NCBI GenBank assembly: GCA_003242315.1
Contig: QGUY01000057.1
Span: forward strand, 1-16,985
From: Bacteroidota bacterium
GTDB taxonomy: Bacteria > Bacteroidota > Bacteroidia > Cytophagales > Cyclobacteriaceae
Direction: 5' to 3'
DNA: 16,985 nt
Below, in pieces: positions 1 to 7,148 of the stretch; positions within the stretch are counted from its first letter, which is position 1; every line of letters starts with the position of its first letter. The notes below the pieces were generated by a model. It did not search any database and was not told the origin of the DNA. It was given only the letters and a program-made list of their open reading frames with translations. Both the position numbers and the translations under genes were made by a program.

Positions 1-717
1 CTCTTCGATCCGCTTAGCGCGTTCTTCGGAGAGACGCTTGTTGATACGCTCAGCACCTTCAGGAGAGTGAGTACCTGTGATCGTTACCGTACGGGTTACG
101 TTCTTGGCAGCGATGAAGGCATCAAGTTCCTTTCCCTTGGGGCTGCGGATTTCAGAAGTACGGAGAACAGATGAACCTTGAAGGAAGATAAAGTCGGGGA
201 TGACAACCGGTTCAAGTTCTTCCTGGTTGTTATAGCCATGATCGGCATAAGCAGCATATCCTACAGGTTGTACGAGTTTGGAAGTAGTGATTACTCCTGT
301 AGCAACTTGCATACGCTCCGTTGCTTTGGATTTTTCGCCCTTGGATGCTACACCTTCAACTTCCAGCACGCCAGTCTTCATCGCCGGCGAGTAAGCGAAT
401 GCAAAATCCTTCGTTACCCTAGGTTGCTCGGTCGCGCTGTTGGGATAATCTTCAGCCCTGAACTCGATCGGTTCAAGAGCCTGTTCACTTTCCCCATACT
501 TGTAGTAGGTGTTCACCGTGTAAACGGTTCCCTTCTTCAGCATCTTAACGGGGAGGTTAGCTGCCATGTCGAAAGCAACTGTATCCTTGTGAACCTCCAG
601 GGGGTTTGGCGTGACCGTCAGCTGCTGCTCCTTGGCCATCTTGACCATCTTGGGCAGCGTACACCCCGACAGGCCAATAATGCCAAGAATCAGGAATGAG
701 TAAACTACTTTTCTCAT
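1..717 (-). CDS. OmpA-like outer-membrane lipoprotein, 3' end outside window
   Basis: Translating the minus strand from the ATG at 717 gives 239 uninterrupted codons to the window edge. The N-terminus is a lipoprotein signal: MRK, a hydrophobic run (residues 4-16), then the lipobox LSGC with Cys19 as the lipidated residue. A middle region of about 150 residues (40-170) has no motif I recognise. From about residue 173 an OmpA-like peptidoglycan-binding domain starts; VTITGTHSPEGAERINKRLS (211-230) matches the family's pattern of a G-H-x-S/D segment followed by N-x-x-L-S-x-x-R-A. The family anchors the outer membrane to peptidoglycan. The rest of the domain lies beyond position 1. It diverges from the PspC-type gene at 913. 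The whole protein could have a specialised role, for instance in gliding or type IX secretion, but nothing here shows that. Confidence 0.85.
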   Translation of the reverse strand, partial: MRKVVYSFLILGIIGLSGCTLPKMVKMAKEQQLTVTPNPLEVHKDTVAFDMAANLPVKMLKKGTVYTVNTYYKYGESEQALEPIEFRAEDYPNSATEQPRVTKDFAFAYSPAMKTGVLEVEGVASKGEKSKATERMQVATGVITTSKLVQPVGYAAYADHGYNNQEELEPVVIPDFIFLQGSSVLRTSEIRSPKGKELDAFIAAKNVTRTVTITGTHSPEGAERINKRLSEERAKRIEE

Positions 718-747
718 TGGAGTTTGATTTATGGTTGGTTTAAATCG

Positions 748-755
748 TAAAGGTA
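748..755 (-). promoter_or_regulatory. Possible -7 box for the OmpA-like gene
   Basis: The minus strand reads TACCTTTA here, one base from the Bacteroidota consensus TAnnTTTG, and ends 30 nt before the ATG at 717. No TTG is seen at the usual spacing upstream, so this is a weak call. Confidence 0.3.
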
Positions 756-836
756 AAACTATGATTATCAGTTTTTTTTTGCAATTATACTCAAAAAATT
801 AGGATATTGACCAACCTTTTCCGACGGTTCTTGCCA

Positions 837-844
837 TATATTTG
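837..844 (+). promoter_or_regulatory. -7 promoter box of the PspC-type gene
   Basis: TATATTTG is a perfect match to the Bacteroidota -7 consensus TAnnTTTG. The nearest upstream TTG (807-809) is about 27 nt away, longer than the usual 19-21, so the -33 element is poor. The start codon is at 913, implying a leader of about 60 nt that includes a T-rich stretch and a short inverted repeat (865-875). Confidence 0.5.
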
Positions 845-912
845 TACGCCGGATTTTTTTGTTCGTTGAATCAACTTTTTTGGAAGTTGAAAGTTAAAAA
901 GGGACAGATAAC

Positions 913-1140
913 ATGAATGGGATGGTCACAAGAATCCAGCACTTCTTTCAGGGTTACGCGTTCGGTGTATGCACTATGTTGGGTGAATTGCTGGGTGTGG
1001 CGACTTCCAGCATAAGGTTATTTTTCATCTACGCATCGTTCATCACATTCGGTTCACCTGTCATTTTATACCTCGTGATTGCCTTTGCCATGAACCTCCG
1101 CAAGCATTGGCGCAGACGTAATCCGGTATGGGATTACTGA
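913..1140 (+). CDS. PspC-domain small membrane protein
   Basis: This is a 75-residue protein with the compact PspC fold signature: an N-terminal amphipathic part, GVCTMLGELLGVATSSIRL (18-36), then one membrane-spanning segment (about 35-60) and a basic cytoplasmic tail with KHWRRR (64-69). PspC domains occur in inner-membrane proteins of the phage-shock envelope stress response, and Bacteroidota carry many short stand-alone members whose function is not settled. No PspA or PspB lies nearby, so a stress role is inference from the family only. The ATG at 913 is used; Met4 is a possible alternative start. The 3' end overlaps the convergent glycosyltransferase by 7 nt, so there is no room for a terminator between them. 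Confidence 0.75.
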   Translation: MNGMVTRIQHFFQGYAFGVCTMLGELLGVATSSIRLFFIYASFITFGSPVILYLVIAFAMNLRKHWRRRNPVWDY

Positions 1141-2147
1141 GGCTTAAGATAGTCGTTCCTCCGGCCGAAGAAATACTTTAACAGCATCAATCCACGATAG
1201 ATATTCTTCCTCGAATAGCGAGGATACGCAGTCCGCAACGCGCGTCGTCTGCGCAGAATGGCGGACAGCCCGCTGGTTACTGCTGCGTGGGCTTTAAACA
1301 CGGCGACGCAATGCGCCGGCTTTCCGGACAGCAGGAATGAAAAAGCCGCCAGCCAGTCGAGACCGATCCGCAGCGGTATCTTCCACCACATTTCGCCACC
1401 ATCCAGATGCTTTAGCAACACGGTCATGTTGTTCCTGAAATTGAGAAAGGTCTTGCGCGGACTCGCATAGTTCAATGTGCCCGCACCGAGATGATACACT
1501 ACGCTGGTGCCTGTGTAGAAAACCTTTTTTCCGGCGCGTTGGATCTTCCAACAGAGATCGATCTCTTCCATGTGCGCAAAGAAGTCCTCATCCAGACCGC
1601 CATGAGTCCAATAGGTGGAAGCACGTATGGCCATGCACGCGCCGGATGACCAAAAGACTTCACGCTCATCGTCATACTGACCGTGATCATATTCAATGCG
1701 GTTCAGTATACGTCCGCGACAAAAGGGATACCCGAGCGGATCCAGGAGTCCACCTCCCGCTCCGGCATACTCAAACTTTTCCGGCTCTTTGTAGGAGAGT
1801 ATTTTCGGTTGCACGGCATCAATGTCATCCCGACTTTCCAACAGACGCAGTATGGGTACGAGCCAGTCCTGCGTGACCATGACGTCGGAGTTCAGCAAGA
1901 CATACACGTCCGCCTTGATGCGACGCAACGCTTCGTTATAGCCTCTGCAAAATCCATAGTTCCTGTCGAGGGTCACGACCCTGACGCTGGGAAATTCGCG
2001 TTCAAGCAAACTGACAGACGCATCCGTGGAGCCGTTGTCCGCTACCCATACCGTTGCCTCCGCCGAGTACTTGACTACTGACGGCAGGAACTTTTGCAGG
2101 AGCTTTTCACCATTGTAGTTGAGAATGACAACGGAAACGTCGGCCAT
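1134..2147 (-). CDS. Family 2 glycosyltransferase
   Basis: The 337-residue protein has the GT-A nucleotide-sugar fold of family GT2: SVVILNYNG (5-13) at the start, ADNGSTD (36-42), the DxD-like metal site LNSDV (85-89), SSGACMAIR (167-175), and the acceptor-side motif GLDEDFFAHMEEIDLCW (184-200), in which the E-x-D segment is typical of the family. This is the pattern of WbbL-like rhamnosyltransferases that build cell-surface polysaccharide, although donor and acceptor cannot be read from sequence. The region after residue 240 holds hydrophobic stretches (about 262-275) and basic residues, consistent with association with the inner face of the cytoplasmic membrane. It starts 23 nt after the ybaB stop and is probably co-transcribed with it. 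No polysaccharide cluster surrounds it, so it appears to be an isolated enzyme. Confidence 0.87.
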   Translation of the reverse strand: MADVSVVILNYNGEKLLQKFLPSVVKYSAEATVWVADNGSTDASVSLLEREFPSVRVVTLDRNYGFCRGYNEALRRIKADVYVLLNSDVMVTQDWLVPILRLLESRDDIDAVQPKILSYKEPEKFEYAGAGGGLLDPLGYPFCRGRILNRIEYDHGQYDDEREVFWSSGACMAIRASTYWTHGGLDEDFFAHMEEIDLCWKIQRAGKKVFYTGTSVVYHLGAGTLNYASPRKTFLNFRNNMTVLLKHLDGGEMWWKIPLRIGLDWLAAFSFLLSGKPAHCVAVFKAHAAVTSGLSAILRRRRALRTAYPRYSRKNIYRGLMLLKYFFGRRNDYLKPQ

Positions 2148-2170
2148 AGTTTACGCGAGGTGATGTGGGT

Positions 2171-2506
2171 TCATCCCATCATACCACCCAGATCAAGACC
2201 CGGGATATTGGGCAGTAACCCTTCCGTTTTCCGGCGCAGCTCTTCACGCGCCAGAACTTCGACCTCATCCATGGCCTTGTTGACAGCAGCGATCACCAGG
2301 TCCTGCAACACAATCTTGTCGTCTGCTTTTACGATGGCAGGATCGATCTCCAGCGCAATGAGCTGGCGCTTGCCATTAACGGTAGCCTTAACCATTCCTC
2401 CGCCGGATTCTCCCGTCGCCGTTACATTCACCAGGTTATCCTGCGCTTCCTTGATGCGGGCCTGAACTTCCTTCATCTTGCCCATCATCTTCATCATGTC
2501 GAACAT
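2171..2506 (-). CDS. ybaB: YbaB/EbfC nucleoid-associated protein
   Basis: The 111-residue protein matches YbaB/EbfC: Met-rich start MFDMMKMMGKMKEVQ, an amphipathic helix, the conserved central ESGGGMVKATVNG (33-45), LEIDPAIVKADD (52-63) and the C-terminal helix with AAVNKAMDEVE (72-82). The family forms a small dimer that binds DNA and organises the nucleoid, with some members acting as regulators. In many bacteria ybaB sits next to dnaX and recR; neither is here. Instead it lies upstream of a glycosyltransferase, which looks like a chance operon. The C-terminus ends in LDLGGMMG, a short flexible tail seen in family members. The ATG at 2506 is the natural start. Confidence 0.92.
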   Translation of the reverse strand: MFDMMKMMGKMKEVQARIKEAQDNLVNVTATGESGGGMVKATVNGKRQLIALEIDPAIVKADDKIVLQDLVIAAVNKAMDEVEVLAREELRRKTEGLLPNIPGLDLGGMMG

Positions 2507-2521
2507 TGCCGTTTGGAATTT

Positions 2522-2545
2522 AAGTGAGGTATTAAGCGAGGTACT
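2522..2545. repeat. 12-bp tandem repeat upstream of ybaB
   Basis: aagtgaggtatt (2522-2533) is followed directly by aagcgaggtact (2534-2545), 10 of 12 bases equal, with a third degenerate start aagtaaagg after it. It lies just upstream of the ybaB start codon at 2506, so it sits in the promoter or leader of the ybaB-glycosyltransferase pair. It may be a paired operator, but this is speculation. Confidence 0.5.
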
Positions 2546-2568
2546 AAGTAAAGGAAAGAATTGGTGGT

Positions 2569-2607
2569 AAAAAAGTGTTGAAGTGTTGAAGTCAACACTT
2601 CAACACT
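2569..2607 (-). terminator. Palindromic intrinsic terminator of the PKD protein gene
   Basis: The arms 2574-2589 and 2592-2607 are perfect reverse complements (16 bp) around a 2-base centre. On the minus strand the hairpin is followed by a run of T (complement of the A run 2569-2573), giving the stem-plus-U-tract form of an intrinsic terminator. The stem begins inside the TAG stop codon (2608-2606) of the upstream gene. The arms are built of the unit GTGTTGAA, which also occurs as direct repeats at 9549-9584. Confidence 0.8.
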
Positions 2608-4516
2608 ACCTCCGCCGCAACAGCATCACCGATCCCATCTCGACAAAGCTTCGCCCGAGGTAATCCACCACGTCAACACGAAACGCATAGGTGCCTTCGG
2701 GCATGAGCTTGCCATTAAATGTTCCGTCCCATCCCTGATTTATGTCGTCAGTGACGTAGATCAGCTCACCCCAACGGTTGAAGATGCTCATCTGGAAACC
2801 GTTCACAAACTTTGTAAACACGGTGAAGTGATCGTTCTTACCATCGCCATTGGGTGTGAACGCCGTGGGGTAGGTGATGCGTGGATCACGAGTGATTACG
2901 ACCACATTCGATATCGCCTCGCCAAGTCCGCCCTCTTTCGCAATGGCGCGTACAACGTAAACGTGCACCTGGTGGATGTCGTCTTCGGTGTTGTCGGTAA
3001 TGGTTAGGTTGACTCCGGCATCAAATGTGTTGAGAAGAAAACCGTCGTCGGTATATTTTTCCACAACGTACTCCTGTACCCCAAGAGCCCATCCTTCATA
3101 CGGAGTCCAGTTGAGCAGCACCGAACCATCGTCGAGTTGCTCTGCGGTAAGCACAATCGGGCAGGCGATAATCGAAGGAGGGCTCGTATTATCGCACAAG
3201 TCGGTGTAGATGATCTGGTAACACGTTGGTCGCTCGGGAGAAAACTCGGGATCGGTAAAGCCGGAAACGGCTGACCTGCCTGCTTCCGTAAAATCAGAAT
3301 CATCGATGTTTTTAGAAATAACATATTCGATCGGATCGAAAGCAGGATCTTGTGTCCAGGAAAGCTCGACAGAATTTCCGTTCACGACAGCCGTAATATT
3401 CTGCACCGGTGTAGGCGGCGTCATCGAAACAGCGGTGCCCGTGCGCGTCAGCGAATAACTTGTGCTGCCATTAGGATAGTTCGATATGAGTTGATACGAA
3501 TACTCCGTCTTGCACTGAACGTCGTTATCGTTGACACTCGTCTGGCTGCCTGGTATTGCGCTAATGTAGGGCGCGAAGTTTCGCTCAAGCGTGTAGTTGT
3601 TGATTCCTGTTGTATGCGTTGTCCACTGCAGACGGTTCATGTTGTCAAGCAATTCCAGTGACAGCGTCGCGCTGCAGATGACGTTCGAATACTGCATGGG
3701 ACTGGCCGGGTTACAGGGATCAAATACGCCAAGCCTGAAACAATAATAATTGCTCTCGGTATCGAGCCCGGAAATCACCGTACTGCTCGTTGCCATCGTG
3801 GTATTGTAAACATCTTCCTCGTGCTGGAAGTTGGTGACGCCGTTCATGGACATTTCAAGCTTGTACTGAACGTACTGTCGCGTTGTGAAATCGATCTGGA
3901 TTTGGTTGTCGTCCAAAACGACAAGCGAGTTGATCAGTGGTGTTGGAATGGTTGGGAATGTAGTGAATGGTTGAGCGTTGGCCGTACAGTTATCGATAGC
4001 GCCTGCATTTCTTCCACGCACGGTGATCGTTTGCGCACCGGGCAGGGCATATGTGTGGTTGCCCCCTGAACTGCCAGCAGGCAGTATGAGCGCAGGTGAG
4101 CCATCATTGAAATCAACAACGTACTCGTCGTAACTGGCATCCGTGATTTCGTACATCACTTCGTTGCCGCTGCACGTGTAAATTTTGAAATCGGGAGGTG
4201 TATCATCGATAACCTCAATGAGAATACGATCCTGACCGGTTGATTGAAACAGGACAGTCAGGTAGTACGAGCCAGGTGTTGTGTATGTGTGAGTGAATAC
4301 CAGGTTTTCATCGTAATTGTTGTCGCCATCCCAGTCCATGTCGCACGGATTACCTGCATCGCATGCGCTTGGAGCATTGATGGTGATGTTTACCGTCAGT
4401 GGCGCACATCCGCTCTGTACGTCGACCTGAAACCGTCCTCCCTCGCTCATGTACTGCGCGTGGCCCCCGGTGGCAACAAGAAGAAGTGCGATGGTAAAGA
4501 GGCGGAGTCTAGCCAT
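2606..4516 (-). CDS. Secreted PKD/FN3-like protein with type IX sorting domain
   Basis: From the ATG at 4516 the protein has 636 residues. MARLRLFTIALLLVATGGHA is a signal peptide, cleaved around residue 20. A PKD domain follows (about 28-105; CAPLTVNITI near its start, FTHTYTTPGSYYLTV near its end), then a second PKD-like unit (about 112-170, DFNDGS and HTYALPGAQTITV). The middle (about 190-540) has fibronectin-type beta-sandwich character. The last 90 residues (547-636) are a gliding-motility-associated C-terminal domain with FTPNGDGKNDHF, FNRWGELIY, WDGTFNG and PEGTYAF. This type B sorting domain sends proteins through the type IX secretion system to the outer surface. No enzymatic domain is seen, so an adhesive or structural role is inferred. 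The frame can be extended to a TTG at 4531, but that position lies in the promoter box; the ATG is preferred. Confidence 0.88.
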   Translation of the reverse strand: MARLRLFTIALLLVATGGHAQYMSEGGRFQVDVQSGCAPLTVNITINAPSACDAGNPCDMDWDGDNNYDENLVFTHTYTTPGSYYLTVLFQSTGQDRILIEVIDDTPPDFKIYTCSGNEVMYEITDASYDEYVVDFNDGSPALILPAGSSGGNHTYALPGAQTITVRGRNAGAIDNCTANAQPFTTFPTIPTPLINSLVVLDDNQIQIDFTTRQYVQYKLEMSMNGVTNFQHEEDVYNTTMATSSTVISGLDTESNYYCFRLGVFDPCNPASPMQYSNVICSATLSLELLDNMNRLQWTTHTTGINNYTLERNFAPYISAIPGSQTSVNDNDVQCKTEYSYQLISNYPNGSTSYSLTRTGTAVSMTPPTPVQNITAVVNGNSVELSWTQDPAFDPIEYVISKNIDDSDFTEAGRSAVSGFTDPEFSPERPTCYQIIYTDLCDNTSPPSIIACPIVLTAEQLDDGSVLLNWTPYEGWALGVQEYVVEKYTDDGFLLNTFDAGVNLTITDNTEDDIHQVHVYVVRAIAKEGGLGEAISNVVVITRDPRITYPTAFTPNGDGKNDHFTVFTKFVNGFQMSIFNRWGELIYVTDDINQGWDGTFNGKLMPEGTYAFRVDVVDYLGRSFVEMGSVMLLRRR

Positions 4517-4528
4517 TCTCAATATGGG

Positions 4529-4536
4529 CAAACCTA
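4529..4536 (-). promoter_or_regulatory. -7 promoter box of the PKD protein gene
   Basis: The minus strand reads TAGGTTTG, a perfect TAnnTTTG match. Transcription would start about 7 nt downstream, only some 6 nt before the ATG at 4516, so the mRNA would be almost leaderless. No clear TTG lies at the -33 position. Confidence 0.5.
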
Positions 4537-4593
4537 ACGAATTGTTCGTTCTGCGCAGCGTACATGGCCTTTTGTTAACCTATACAACGAAGG

Positions 4594-4620
4594 TTCAGAA
4601 GGCAAAGTATGGCTTCTGAA
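4594..4620. repeat. Short inverted repeat after hisS
   Basis: ttcagaag (4594-4601) and cttctgaa (4613-4620) are perfect 8-bp arms around an 11-base loop, starting 8 nt after the hisS stop codon. There is no T run after the stem on the minus strand, so it is not a typical intrinsic terminator, although it could stabilise the hisS 3' end or aid termination. Confidence 0.45.
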
Positions 4621-4628
4621 AGGTCCAT

Positions 4629-5993
4629 TCAGGCTTTCAGATGCTCCAGGATCGCTTCGAGGGTCTTCTTCTCCTGGCTTCCGGCGGCCATGTTACGGAA
4701 ACCCAACTGGCCGCTCGTCATTTCGTCAGGACCAATCACAATCGCGTAGGAGATGGTCTTTTTGTTGGCGTAGTCGAGTTGCTTCTTCAGCTTGACCTCG
4801 TCGGGATAGATTTCGGCCCTGACACCTGCATTCCGCAACGCCGACAATACTTTCAGTCCGTAACGGAGCGACGCCGCGTCGATGTGACACACAAGCACGG
4901 TAGTAGACAAACCACGTGCGTCCGGGAAACGTCCAAGTTCATCCAGCACATCGTAAAGGCGATCAAGCCCGAAAGAAATGCCGACACCCGGCAACCGCTC
5001 CCTGGAACCGAACGCCTGCGTGAGGTTGTCATACCGTCCACCGCCACTCACGCTGCCGACGGCCGCGCCGTCTACTCTGACTTCAAAGATGGTTCCTGTG
5101 TAATAGCTCAATCCGCGTGCGAGTGAGAGGTCCACTTCCACATGAGCGTCAGAGTCGCCATACGCGTCCAACAGCGCAAGAATTTCCCGTAGGTCGCCAA
5201 TACCCTTCTTCGCAACATCGGTACCAATACGGTTGAGATGATCCAGCTTATCGGTGTTCGATCCTTTAATGGAGAGTATCTCAAACAGACGATCGAGTTG
5301 TTTCTCGCTCCATCCGTACCCCGCGAGTTCTTTTCTCACCCCGTCGACACCGATTTTATCGAGCTTGTCAATGGCGGTAAAGAGCGTTCCCTGGGCAGAG
5401 CCCGCGTCGACCAACGCAGCAATTCCACCGAGTACGTCGCGATGGTTGATGCGAATCGTATAGGCGTCGATACCCAACTGGCGGAAAACGGATTTGATCA
5501 TGAGAATGATTTCCATTTCACATACCAGAGAGTCCGTGCCCACGACATCGGCGTCGCACTGATAGAACTCGCGATATCGTCCCTTCTGGGGGCGGTCCGC
5601 CCGCCAAACCGGTTGCATCTGGTATCGTCTGAAGGGAAGCGCGATCTCGTGCCGGTTCATGATCACGTACCGGGCGAAGGGAACCGTGAGGTCGTAGCGG
5701 AGACCTTTCTCGGCGATAACAGATGTAAGCGCCTTTGAATTTCGTCCCGTCAGGAGAGACGGGTCGGCATCCTTCAGGAAATCGCCGGAGTTCAGCACTT
5801 TGAACAGGAGCTGGTCGCCCTCATCCCCGTATTTCCCCATCAGGACGGACAAATTTTCCATCGCAGGGGTCTCCAGGGGGGCGAAGCCAAAGCGCTGGAA
5901 CACGTCCCGGATGACGTTCATGATGTATTGGCGCCGGGACATGGCCAGGGGTCCGAAATCGCGGGTTCCTTTGGGAAGTGCGGGTTTTTCCAT
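4629..5993 (-). CDS. hisS: Histidyl-tRNA synthetase
   Basis: The 454-residue class II synthetase charges tRNA-His with histidine in the cytoplasm. The start PKGTRDFGP (8-16) is diagnostic. Motif 1 lies around 35-46, followed by the histidine-site segment RYDLTVPFARYV (99-110). Motif 2 is RPQKGRYREFYQCDADVVG (134-152). The histidine-specific motif is RGLSYYTG (293-300, usually RGLDYYTG), followed by GGGRYDNL (317-324), and motif 3 is GVGISFGLDRL (336-346). The C-terminal anticodon-binding domain spans about 363-454. Length is normal for the form with an insertion near residues 70-95. It is divergent from the small basic protein gene at 6152. I saw no T-box or histidine leader upstream. Confidence 0.97.
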   Translation of the reverse strand: MEKPALPKGTRDFGPLAMSRRQYIMNVIRDVFQRFGFAPLETPAMENLSVLMGKYGDEGDQLLFKVLNSGDFLKDADPSLLTGRNSKALTSVIAEKGLRYDLTVPFARYVIMNRHEIALPFRRYQMQPVWRADRPQKGRYREFYQCDADVVGTDSLVCEMEIILMIKSVFRQLGIDAYTIRINHRDVLGGIAALVDAGSAQGTLFTAIDKLDKIGVDGVRKELAGYGWSEKQLDRLFEILSIKGSNTDKLDHLNRIGTDVAKKGIGDLREILALLDAYGDSDAHVEVDLSLARGLSYYTGTIFEVRVDGAAVGSVSGGGRYDNLTQAFGSRERLPGVGISFGLDRLYDVLDELGRFPDARGLSTTVLVCHIDAASLRYGLKVLSALRNAGVRAEIYPDEVKLKKQLDYANKKTISYAIVIGPDEMTSGQLGFRNMAAGSQEKKTLEAILEHLKA

Positions 5994-6098
5994 AATTGGC
6001 GGCCAAGTTAATTCCCCCGGACAGAAATCCCCTAGCCTTATGTCTCATAAAATCAACCTTTGGGACGGTAAACAGGGCAATTTTCCCCGCGGTGCGCT

Positions 6099-6128
6099 TT
6101 GCAAACTCCGCAAAGGGGCTTACTTTTG
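6099..6128 (+). promoter_or_regulatory. Near-consensus Bacteroidota promoter for the 50-residue protein
   Basis: TTG at 6099-6101 and TACTTTTG at 6121-6128 are separated by 19 nt, fitting the Bacteroidota pattern TTG, 19-21 nt, TAnnTTTG. The expected transcription start near 6135 leaves a leader of about 17 nt before the ATG at 6152. It is the best promoter in the window. Confidence 0.75.
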
Positions 6129-6151
6129 CGTTCCTTTTAACCACGCAAGTC

Positions 6152-6304
6152 ATGGCAGTAACCCGATTGAAGCGAAAGAGCAGGAAGGACAGATCAAAGT
6201 CGAACGTTCGGAAAATTACCCTCAAGAACCAGAATTTCAAGCCGGTCATCCGCAGGGTTGACATCGAAAAGGTCAAGGAAGAGTTCAAGGCCAAGGCCGG
6301 TTAA
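6152..6304 (+). CDS. Uncharacterised 50-residue highly basic protein
   Basis: The ATG at 6152 opens a 50-codon gene placed between a strong promoter (6099-6128) and an intrinsic terminator (6330-6349), so it is a single-gene transcript. The protein starts MAVTRLKRKSRKDRSK, with a dense Lys/Arg stretch, continues through VRKITLKNQNFKPVIRRVD, and ends in a mixed-charge helix, IEKVKEEFKAKAG (38-50). It has no Cys, Trp or membrane segment. Small size, strong basic charge and a dedicated strong promoter are like ribosomal proteins or RNA/DNA-binding peptides, but I do not recognise it as a known ribosomal protein. I have the impression that similar short proteins occur in related Bacteroidota, which I cannot confirm. 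An in-frame start further upstream is open back to 5996 but would cross the promoter. Confidence 0.8.
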   Translation: MAVTRLKRKSRKDRSKSNVRKITLKNQNFKPVIRRVDIEKVKEEFKAKAG

Positions 6305-6329
6305 TCTCGTCCTGTATCTATAGTCCTGG

Positions 6330-6349
6330 AGCCCTTTCGGGCTTTTTTT
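6330..6349 (+). terminator. Intrinsic terminator after the 50-residue protein
   Basis: agccc (6330-6334) pairs with gggct (6339-6343) across a four-base loop, followed by seven T (6343-6349). It begins 25 nt after the stop codon and ends 21 nt before the exonuclease III start codon, so the latter needs either read-through or a promoter overlapping this hairpin. Confidence 0.88.
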
Positions 6350-6370
6350 GTTTGCTTTGAATCCTGACCC

Positions 6371-7147
6371 ATGCCTGAGCTTCACCTAGTAAACTGGAAC
6401 GTCAACGGCCTGCGCGCCATCATAAAGAAGGACTTCCTGAAGGACGTCCGGATGATGAACCCCGACATTTTGTGCCTTCAGGAAACGAAGGCTGCACAGG
6501 AAGAGGTGAAATCCACCCTCGAACTGATCTCGGGATACGATATCCACGTCAACTCGGCCAAACTTCGAAAGGGCTATTCGGGAACGGCAGTGCTTACCCG
6601 CATAAAGCCGCTTTCAGTGACGTTTGACATGGGCATCGAAGAACATGATCAGGAAGGTCGGGTAATTACCGCAGAATTTGATACACACTACCTCGTCACC
6701 GTGTACGTGCCGAACTCCGGGGAAGGATTAAAACGCCTCGACTATCGCGCGCGGTGGGATGCCGATTTCAGAAACTACCTGGTCAGTCTGAATCAGAAGA
6801 AATCTGTTATCGCCTGTGGCGACTTCAACGTAGCGCATCAACCAATTGACATCGCGCGACCGAAAGAGAATTACAACAAATCCGCCGGTTACACCCAGAC
6901 CGAAATTGATGGATTCACGAAGCTCTTGGAGTCTGGCTTCGTGGATGTCTTCCGAAGATTCTATCCTGAAGAAGTTAAATACACGTATTGGAATTACATG
7001 TTCAATGCGCGTGCGCGTAACGTCGGGTGGCGGATTGACTATTTTCTCGTGAGCGAAGAACTCGTGTCAAAGGTGAAAGACGCGCCGATTTATAATCAAT
7101 ATCTGGGATCGGATCATTGCCCCGTGGCGTTGAGGATTGAATTGTAA
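6371..7147 (+). CDS. xth: Exodeoxyribonuclease III / AP endonuclease
   Basis: The 258-residue protein is a complete member of the ExoIII/ExoA family of Mg-dependent nucleases, which cut at abasic sites and remove 3' nucleotides during base excision repair. All expected motifs are present: NWNVNG (8-13), LQETK with the metal ligand Glu38, YVPNSG (112-117, Tyr112), GDFNVAHQPID (150-160, Asp151 and Asn153), WRIDYFLVS (220-228, Asp223) and GSDHCPVAL (246-254, Asp248-His249). NARARNVGWRIDY (212-224) is the usual substrate-binding loop. It starts 66 nt after the small basic protein gene, behind that gene's terminator. Its stop codon is one base from the stop of convergent murA. Confidence 0.95.
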   Translation: MPELHLVNWNVNGLRAIIKKDFLKDVRMMNPDILCLQETKAAQEEVKSTLELISGYDIHVNSAKLRKGYSGTAVLTRIKPLSVTFDMGIEEHDQEGRVITAEFDTHYLVTVYVPNSGEGLKRLDYRARWDADFRNYLVSLNQKKSVIACGDFNVAHQPIDIARPKENYNKSAGYTQTEIDGFTKLLESGFVDVFRRFYPEEVKYTYWNYMFNARARNVGWRIDYFLVSEELVSKVKDAPIYNQYLGSDHCPVALRIEL

Positions 7148-7148
7148 A

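Noticed and set aside
178..699. Open frame of 173 codons on the plus strand
   Set aside because: It is antisense to the OmpA-like lipoprotein, whose minus-strand translation has a lipobox and a recognisable domain; the plus-strand product has no family-like motif and starts at a non-ATG codon.
4517..4531. N-terminal extension of the PKD protein to a TTG codon
   Set aside because: The ATG at 4516 gives a normal signal peptide, and the TTG overlaps the TAGGTTTG promoter box.
5994..6151. Riboswitch or T-box upstream of hisS
   Set aside because: No T-box sequence, specifier loop or terminator/antiterminator pair can be seen in the 158-bp gap, which mostly holds the divergent promoter.
5821..6294. 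Open frame of 157 codons on the minus strand upstream of hisS
   Set aside because: It covers hisS in another frame and runs opposite the promoter and gene of the 50-residue protein; it has no recognisable domain.
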